A stretch of 64,000 nt of DNA from NCBI RefSeq assembly GCF_001458115.1, contig NZ_CZRP01000010.1:270678-334677 (forward strand), in the 5' to 3' direction. A program made the position numbers and the translations under genes. The DNA is from Gracilibacillus massiliensis (lineage in GTDB: Bacteria; Bacillota; Bacilli; Bacillales; Amphibacillaceae). This document shows positions 56,409-64,000 of the stretch, piece by piece (position 1 is the first letter of the stretch; every line of letters begins with the position of its first letter). A model generated the notes under the pieces. The model was not told the DNA's origin, searched no databases, and worked only from the letters and a program-made list of their open reading frames with translations.

Positions 56409-56437
56409 ATACTAGTGCTTAATAAGATGTTCGTCAA
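56409..56437 (-). promoter_or_regulatory. Promoter of the three-gene unknown operon
   Basis: TTGACG (56437-56432) and TAGTAT (56414-56409), spacer 17 bp. It implies a leader of about 170 nt before the gene at 56229. Confidence 0.6.
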
Positions 56438-56571
56438 TCCAACTTTTCGCTTACTTTAATCTCTATTTCATGACTAAAAATAGTCAATAATTCTGTAGAC
56501 TCTAAATGAACTAGATAAATTAGAGTATTTTTTTATTTGTTTTTCTATTACCTTTAATCATATTTTTTAAT

Positions 56572-56743
56572 TGTATCCACAAAGTTATCCACTTATTAAG
56601 TATTGTTTCTTCAGTTCTTAACAACTTTGTCCACATTATCCACATTTCAAACTTGTTTTACCCACAATTCCATCCCTTTTTAAACAATTGATATCATTGC
56701 TTTTCGATAGTTATGCACATTTTAATATTTCTCCTGTGCATAA
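56572..56743. promoter_or_regulatory. DnaA-box cluster next to tsaD
   Basis: TTATNCACA-type boxes: TTATCCACT (56585), TTGTCCACA (56627), TTATCCACA (56636), TTATGCACA (56711) and its inverse TGTGCATAA (56735), plus the weaker tgtatccacaa (56572) and ttacccacaa (about 56658). B. subtilis has a known DnaA-box cluster at gcp (tsaD) that binds DnaA and restrains replication initiation. The same position here implies conservation. Confidence 0.75.
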
Positions 56744-56762
56744 CTCTAAAAAAGCAAACAAA

Positions 56763-56792
56763 AAAACTAGGACATATAGAGAGTCCTAGTTT
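56763..56792 (-). terminator. Terminator of the thiL-tsaD operon
   Basis: Minus strand aactaggac/gtcctagtt stem, followed by TTTTTTGTTTG. It touches the tsaD stop codon. Confidence 0.8.
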
Positions 56793-57815
56793 TTAACGAG
56801 CTGCATATTTTTCTAGACTTAAGCTGGGGTTGGCGTTGAGATCCCATGAGGCTCGATGTCCTTGTTGAAATGCAATCGATCCAGCAGCAGCTATCATTGC
56901 CGCATTATCTGTACAAAGAGACAATGGAGGAAATAATAACTCGATCTCTTTATCAGATTGAAACTTCGTTTGCATAACCGAACGAAGACCTTTATTTGCA
57001 GCTACTCCTCCTGCCACAATGACTTGTTTTACTCCAAATTGTTTGGCTGCTTTGTAGGTTTTTTCCGTCAACACATCCACTACACTTGCTTGGAAACTTG
57101 CTGCTACATCTTCCTGTTTCAATATTTCCCCTTTTTGATTGGCATTATGGAGTGTATTAATCACAGCTGATTTTAGCCCACTGAAACTAAAATCAAAAGA
57201 ATCTTCCTCCAACCAGGCCCGCGGAAAGTCAATCGAAGTTTGGCCATCGTGTGCCAATTGATCAATTTTGGGACCACCTGGATATGATAATTTTAAAGTT
57301 CGAGCCACTTTATCATACGCCTCTCCTGCCGCATCATCACGTGTTTCACCAATGATTTCAAAATCCCCATGTTCTTTCATCAGAATTAGTTCCGTGTGTC
57401 CTCCTGAAACAACCAATGCTAATAACGGAAAGGTGAATTCCTTTTCTAATCGATTCGCATAAATATGTCCTGCAATATGATGTACACCTATTAGCGGTTT
57501 TTGATGTGCATAGGCTAAACCTTTTGCGACATTTACTCCTACTAATAGAGCACCCACTAAACCAGGTCCTTCTGTCACTGCAACGGCATTGATATCTTTC
57601 ATTTCTAATGCAGCTTGACGAAACGTTTCTTCCAACACAATCGTCATTTGTTCGACATGATGTCTTGATGCTATTTCAGGCACTACACCACCAAAGCGTT
57701 TATGACTTTCAATTTGCGAAGCAACGACATTTGAAACAATCTCTGTTCCATCTTTAATAATTGCAGCAGCCGTTTCATCACAACTTGTTTCAATTCCTAA
57801 AATATATTCACTCAT
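56793..57815 (-). CDS. tsaD: tRNA t6A37 threonylcarbamoyltransferase subunit TsaD
   Basis: 340 aa from the ATG at 57815, which overlaps the rimI stop (ATGA) and has GTGGGTG upstream; the GTG at 57827 lacks an SD. Kae1/TsaD family, ASKHA fold, with iron-binding [24 protein letters not shown] at the start and [13 protein letters not shown] near the end. Works with TsaB and TsaE in threonylcarbamoyl transfer to A37 of ANN-decoding tRNAs. Confidence 0.96.
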   Translation of the reverse strand: MSEYILGIETSCDETAAAIIKDGTEIVSNVVASQIESHKRFGGVVPEIASRHHVEQMTIVLEETFRQAALEMKDINAVAVTEGPGLVGALLVGVNVAKGLAYAHQKPLIGVHHIAGHIYANRLEKEFTFPLLALVVSGGHTELILMKEHGDFEIIGETRDDAAGEAYDKVARTLKLSYPGGPKIDQLAHDGQTSIDFPRAWLEEDSFDFSFSGLKSAVINTLHNANQKGEILKQEDVAASFQASVVDVLTEKTYKAAKQFGVKQVIVAGGVAANKGLRSVMQTKFQSDKEIELLFPPLSLCTDNAAMIAAAGSIAFQQGHRASWDLNANPSLSLEKYAAR

Positions 57816-58258
57816 AAATTCACCCACAATACTATTGCATCCTCTTGATTATCGGTATAATAGTTTTTTCTTATTCCACCGGGTTGCAATCCAAAATTTT
57901 TGTACATTCTTTGTGCAGCAACGTTCGATACTCGCACTTCTAACGACAAAAGCCTAATACCATGTGCAATACCATAGTTAATCACATATTGAAATAAACC
58001 TTGACCATAACCTTTGCCTCGATAGCTTGGATCAACTGCGATATTTGTTATCTGTGCCTCATCTAAAATCATCCAACAACCACAAAAGCCGACAATTTTA
58101 TTATCGACTAGTGCAACAAAATAGACTGCATAGTTATTATTGTTTAGTTCTTCATAATATATATCTTCAGGCCACGGCTTGGGAAAGGATCGTTTATCAA
58201 TATTCATGACCGCTTCGATATCTGATTCTTTCATTTTACGAAATTGGACCTTAGCCAT
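57812..58258 (-). CDS. rimI: Ribosomal protein S18 alanine N-acetyltransferase-like RimI
   Basis: 148 aa GNAT acetyltransferase: [20 protein letters not shown] carries the acetyl-CoA Q/R-x-x-G-x-G/A loop, and [20 protein letters not shown] the final strand region. Overlaps tsaB by 8 bp and tsaD by 4 bp, as in B. subtilis ydiD. Confidence 0.93.
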   Translation of the reverse strand: MAKVQFRKMKESDIEAVMNIDKRSFPKPWPEDIYYEELNNNNYAVYFVALVDNKIVGFCGCWMILDEAQITNIAVDPSYRGKGYGQGLFQYVINYGIAHGIRLLSLEVRVSNVAAQRMYKNFGLQPGGIRKNYYTDNQEDAIVLWVNL

Positions 58259-58955
58259 TTTGCTTGTTTTCCTGTTCTTTTAACCAATTAGCTTCTGCTT
58301 CTACCATGCGAATATAATTTGGAGTTAAGTCATGGACTGATTCAGGATTTTTTTGTGCACCTAGTAGTGCCAGCGTACCTGGTCGAGGCAAATGATCGAT
58401 ATAAGCGGGAATGGATCCCATTTTACCGAGCTTTTCTTTTATAAGCGCCTGATGCAGTTTGATATCCTGACTCAAGAAAACAACTGGTTTTTGTAACGAT
58501 TTTAATTCCTCTAACCATTGATCCATTTTGATATTTTGATCCTCTTTTTTAATGAAAATACGGTCATGGTTATTTTCGTATAGTCCTGTATACACGAGTC
58601 CTCTACGGGCATCAAAGAAAGGGGAGATCAATATATTCTGCTGTCTCACATTATGTGCAAGTAATTCTAGACTAGAAACGGCTACAATCGGAATATTTAA
58701 TGTCCATGCCATTGTTTTCGCTGTTGCTAACCCAATTCGAACACCTGTATAGGATCCCGGTCCCTTCGCAACAACAATTCGATCCAATTGATCAGGAGTT
58801 GTTTCTGTTTCTTTCATTATATGATCAATAGCCGGCATTAAGCCGATTGAGTGATTTCTTTTTATATTTGCTGTATATTCTGCTTTTATTTCATCGTCTT
58901 TACTGATTGCTACACCAAGTACTTGGTTCGAAGTATCAATTGCTAACACATTCAT
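58251..58955 (-). CDS. tsaB: t6A biosynthesis protein TsaB
   Basis: 234 aa. ASKHA-fold partner of TsaD: MNVLAIDTSNQVLGVAISKD and VAKGPGSYTGVRIGLATAKT are diagnostic. Its ATG overlaps the tsaE stop by one base. Confidence 0.95.
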   Translation of the reverse strand: MNVLAIDTSNQVLGVAISKDDEIKAEYTANIKRNHSIGLMPAIDHIMKETETTPDQLDRIVVAKGPGSYTGVRIGLATAKTMAWTLNIPIVAVSSLELLAHNVRQQNILISPFFDARRGLVYTGLYENNHDRIFIKKEDQNIKMDQWLEELKSLQKPVVFLSQDIKLHQALIKEKLGKMGSIPAYIDHLPRPGTLALLGAQKNPESVHDLTPNYIRMVEAEANWLKEQENKQNG

Positions 58956-59407
58956 TAGTATAACTCCTTACATATCTCTTCAAAATAGCTACCGATTGGT
59001 TTAAATATGATCGCTCTTTTATGCTCATCTAGTCGTTTTATTTGAATGGTTAAGCGTTCTTCAGGAAGATAGTCTTCTATAAAAGTGGCCCATTCAATTA
59101 CTGTAATACCATCTCCATTAAAGTATTCTTCAAAACCAATATCTTCTTCACTATTTTCTAAACGATAGACATCCATATGATATAAAGGGATCTCACCAAT
59201 ATATTCTTTTACAATTGTAAAAGTCGGACTGTTGATGGTTCTCCTTACTCCAAGGCCTGCACCTAGTCCCTTCGTAAAGGTTGTTTTCCCAGCTCCTAGA
59301 TCACCCTCTAATGTAATAACATCTCCAGGTCGTATTAAAAGAGCTAGTTTATTTGCTAGTCGTCTTGTTTCCTCTTCTGTATATGTTTCAAATATATATT
59401 CACTCAT
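58955..59407 (-). CDS. tsaE: t6A biosynthesis ATPase TsaE
   Basis: 150 aa. P-loop GDLGAGKTTFTKGLGAGLGV and SPTFTIVKEY plus HMDVYRLE are the family marks. It binds the TsaB-TsaD complex and uses ATP for recycling. Confidence 0.95.
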   Translation of the reverse strand: MSEYIFETYTEEETRRLANKLALLIRPGDVITLEGDLGAGKTTFTKGLGAGLGVRRTINSPTFTIVKEYIGEIPLYHMDVYRLENSEEDIGFEEYFNGDGITVIEWATFIEDYLPEERLTIQIKRLDEHKRAIIFKPIGSYFEEICKELY

Positions 59408-59411
59408 TATT

Positions 59412-60389
59412 TCACCTTCTTAGATGAGTATAGCCTGACTTTTTTAATCTTTTAAGTTGGTCATTATGTAGCAACCAAACGAGACTATTTTGGTTAGCCT
59501 GTCCTTTTACCATACCAATCTTAGTAATTGGTGTACCTGTCTTGACAGCACTTGTTTTTAGCTGTTCCCAATTATGACTGGATACTGTGCCTAGAAGCTC
59601 AAAGTCTTCACCGCCTGATAATTTCCAATCATATTGCAGTTCCTCGCTGAAATTTTTAAGCAGTGGATGACTGGGCACCTTATCATAATCAATGACAATG
59701 GTTTTATGCGAAGCTTCAGCTATTTCATTTAGTTCGTTTGCAATACCATCACTAACATCATTTAGGGTAATTCTATCAATCGTCGTACATTCATTTATAA
59801 AATTCACTCTTGGCTCTGGCATGCGATGTCGATCGATAAAATACTGATATTTATCGCGTGCTGATTCACCACTGTTTAATAAAATATGTAAACCACACGC
59901 AGAATCTCCTAATGATCCCGTCACAAAGACTATATCATCTTCTAAGGCACTGCTTCGATATCTTACTTTTTTGCTATTAACCGTTCCAATCACGGTGATA
60001 GATAAAGATAACTGTTTACCTGATACCGTATCTCCACCAATTAAATCCATTCGGTATCTTTTTGCCAGTTGATTCATTCCGTTGTAGATCTGTTGTAACG
60101 ATTCTTGTGACCAATTTTTCGGAATGACAATCGATACTAAATAGGATGTGGGTTTACCTCCCATTGCTGCAATATCACTTATATTGGCTGCTAAAGCACG
60201 GTAACCAATATGAAAGGGCTCTGTCGTACTAGTTGAAAAATGGACATCTTCAACCATAGTATCTACTGTGGTAATAATATCTTCATTAGTATGCCTTAAT
60301 ATTGCTGCATCATCACCAATTCCTTTTATTGTAGTTGGTTGCTGATAATATTTAGGTTGAATTGACTTAATAAAATCAAATTCTTCCAT
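59412..60389 (-). CDS. thiL: Thiamine-monophosphate kinase ThiL
   Basis: 325 aa. IKGIGDDAAILRHTNEDIIT, TVDTMVEDVHF, NISDIAAMGGKPTSYLVSI and LIGGDTVSGKQLSLSIT are the metal/ATP motifs of ThiL. It phosphorylates thiamine monophosphate to thiamine diphosphate. First gene of the t6A cluster, directly downstream of the rrn operon terminator. Confidence 0.95.
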   Translation of the reverse strand: MEEFDFIKSIQPKYYQQPTTIKGIGDDAAILRHTNEDIITTVDTMVEDVHFSTSTTEPFHIGYRALAANISDIAAMGGKPTSYLVSIVIPKNWSQESLQQIYNGMNQLAKRYRMDLIGGDTVSGKQLSLSITVIGTVNSKKVRYRSSALEDDIVFVTGSLGDSACGLHILLNSGESARDKYQYFIDRHRMPEPRVNFINECTTIDRITLNDVSDGIANELNEIAEASHKTIVIDYDKVPSHPLLKNFSEELQYDWKLSGGEDFELLGTVSSHNWEQLKTSAVKTGTPITKIGMVKGQANQNSLVWLLHNDQLKRLKKSGYTHLRR

Positions 60390-60527
60390 ATAAATCCCTC
60401 AGATCTATGTTCATTATCTGTAATATACAAACATCATACCAAAACAACTGCTAAATGGAAAAGAATTTGTGTATAATCATGCTCAACCAAATCCTTTTTG
60501 ATTCATATCTTTAAATACACAAAAAAA

Positions 60528-60556
60528 CCTTAAGCATAAAATCTTAAGGTTGTTAG
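60528..60556 (-). terminator. Terminator of the rRNA-tRNA operon
   Basis: aaccttaag/cttaaggtt arms with a 7-nt loop; minus strand continues TTTTTTTGTG. It lies just downstream of tRNA-Asp. Confidence 0.85.
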
Positions 60557-60564
60557 TCATAAAA

Positions 60565-60641
60565 TGGCGGTCCGGACGGGACTCGAACCCGCGACCTCCT
60601 GCGTGACAGGCAGGCATTCTAACCAACTGAACTACCGGACC
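60565..60641 (-). tRNA. tRNA-Asp (GTC)
   Basis: 77 nt including an encoded CCA. Minus strand GGTCCGGTAGTTCAG acceptor and D arm, anticodon loop CTGTCAC (anticodon GTC), GGTTCGAGTCC T arm. Last gene of the rRNA operon. Confidence 0.97.
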
Positions 60642-60643
60642 AT

Positions 60644-60720
<77 letters not shown>

Positions 60721-60757
60721 ATAATAAAAATAATATACTATTTTAATAATAATATAT

Positions 60758-60873
60758 GCCTGGCAACGTCCTACTCTTGCAGGGGCGCGAGCCCCAACTA
60801 CCATGGGCGCTGGAGAGCTTAACTACTGTGTTCGGCATGGGAACAGGTGTGACCTCTCCGCTATCGTTACCAG
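60758..60873 (-). rRNA. rrf: 5S rRNA
   Basis: About 116 nt; minus strand starts TCTGGTAACGATAGCGGAGA and contains CACACCTGTTCCCATGCCGA. The ends pair as tgcctggca/ctggta-type helix I. Lies about 70 bp from the 23S gene. Confidence 0.95.
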
Positions 60874-60888
60874 ACTTGGGATATACCC

Positions 60889-60905
60889 TAAAAACTAGAT
60901 AAGAA
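60889..60905 (-). repeat. 3' half of the 23S rRNA processing stem
   Basis: aaaaactagataagaag pairs with cttatctagtttt at 63960-63973. The two halves flank 23S rRNA and would form the long precursor helix cut by RNase III/Mini-III. Confidence 0.6.
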
Positions 60906-60945
60906 GTAAAACAAGGATCAAACAAACCGTACTTTATTAGTATAG

Positions 60946-63856
<2,911 letters not shown>

Positions 63857-64000
63857 TACTTACAATGCTTACGCATGAAAAAGTTTGTTGGTTTTTGTTT
63901 GATGTCTTGTCATCAGTTCAAGTGTTGGTTCCTTTACAGGTTCCTTCACTTTCTGATTTTCTTATCTAGTTTTCAAGGTACATATAGAGGAAATTGGTGG
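63857..64000 (-). other. 16S-23S spacer (partial)
   Basis: The part in the window contains the 5' half of the 23S processing stem (63958-63974). No tRNA is seen in it; the spacer continues beyond the window. Confidence 0.7.

Overview
The window is a low-GC Gram-positive chromosome of the Bacillaceae (Gracilibacillus/Amphibacillus/Virgibacillus-like). The evidence is a perfect CIRCE in front of groES, SD-rich starts, YesM/YesN-type regulators, and a backbone in Bacillus subtilis order: rrn-tRNA-thiL-tsaE-tsaB-rimI-tsaD ... ydiF-rex ... ydiK-ydiL-groES-groEL. No species name is claimed.

Layout. (1) 1-2390: a degraded accessory patch downstream of groEL. It holds a frameshifted toxin C-terminus, its putative immunity gene, a second small orphan gene and a degenerate copy of the groEL 3' end, which looks like an old attachment site. 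(2) 2476-4574: the groESL operon with promoter, CIRCE and terminator. (3) 4671-47821: about 43 kb of integrated DNA lying exactly between groES and ydiL, which are divergent neighbours in B. subtilis. It reads as tandem integrative elements: a core tatgttaaaatacat occurs at 4671, 9113, 27704 (one base shorter) and 47807. Each of the last three copies is preceded by the 3' end of the same tyrosine integrase: intact at 46566-47762, decayed at 8872-9047 and 27398-27650. Segment 1 (4671-9127) has a DHODH-like/membrane fusion and a frameshifted AlbA_2/ATPase regulator. Segment 2 (9113-27717) is a pectin/galactan utilisation locus: GH115-like hydrolase, YesL, ABC importer, YesM/YesN two-component system, a giant surface-anchored GH53 galactanase and an intracellular GH28. 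Segment 3 (27704-47821) has an HTH replication-type protein, a Replic_Relax protein, a CpaE/ParA-like ATPase, a HNH-associated-repeat protein, small secreted proteins, a papain-like amidase and decayed IS21 pieces. Two 1530-bp IS4-family copies in inverted orientation bracket it.

(4) 47860-51621: backbone ydiL, ydiK, rex and the ABC-F gene ydiF. (5) 51620-56437: a three-gene operon of unknown function: two paralogous large cytosolic-looking proteins and a protein with two murein-peptidase-like domains. This is the best candidate here for an undescribed system. (6) 56572-56743: a DnaA-box cluster beside tsaD. (7) 56793-60389: the t6A/thiamine cluster tsaD-rimI-tsaB-tsaE-thiL. (8) 60528-64000: the distal part of an rRNA operon read leftwards (23S, 5S, tRNA-fMet, tRNA-Asp, terminator).

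How parts work together. In segment 2 the surface GH53 enzyme would cut galactan, the ABC system would import oligomers, intracellular GH28 and GH115-like enzymes would finish them, and YesM/YesN-like proteins would sense the substrate. Candidate cre sites suggest CcpA control. In segment 3 two divergent operons, each behind a similar leader terminator, look like the maintenance module of the mobile element.
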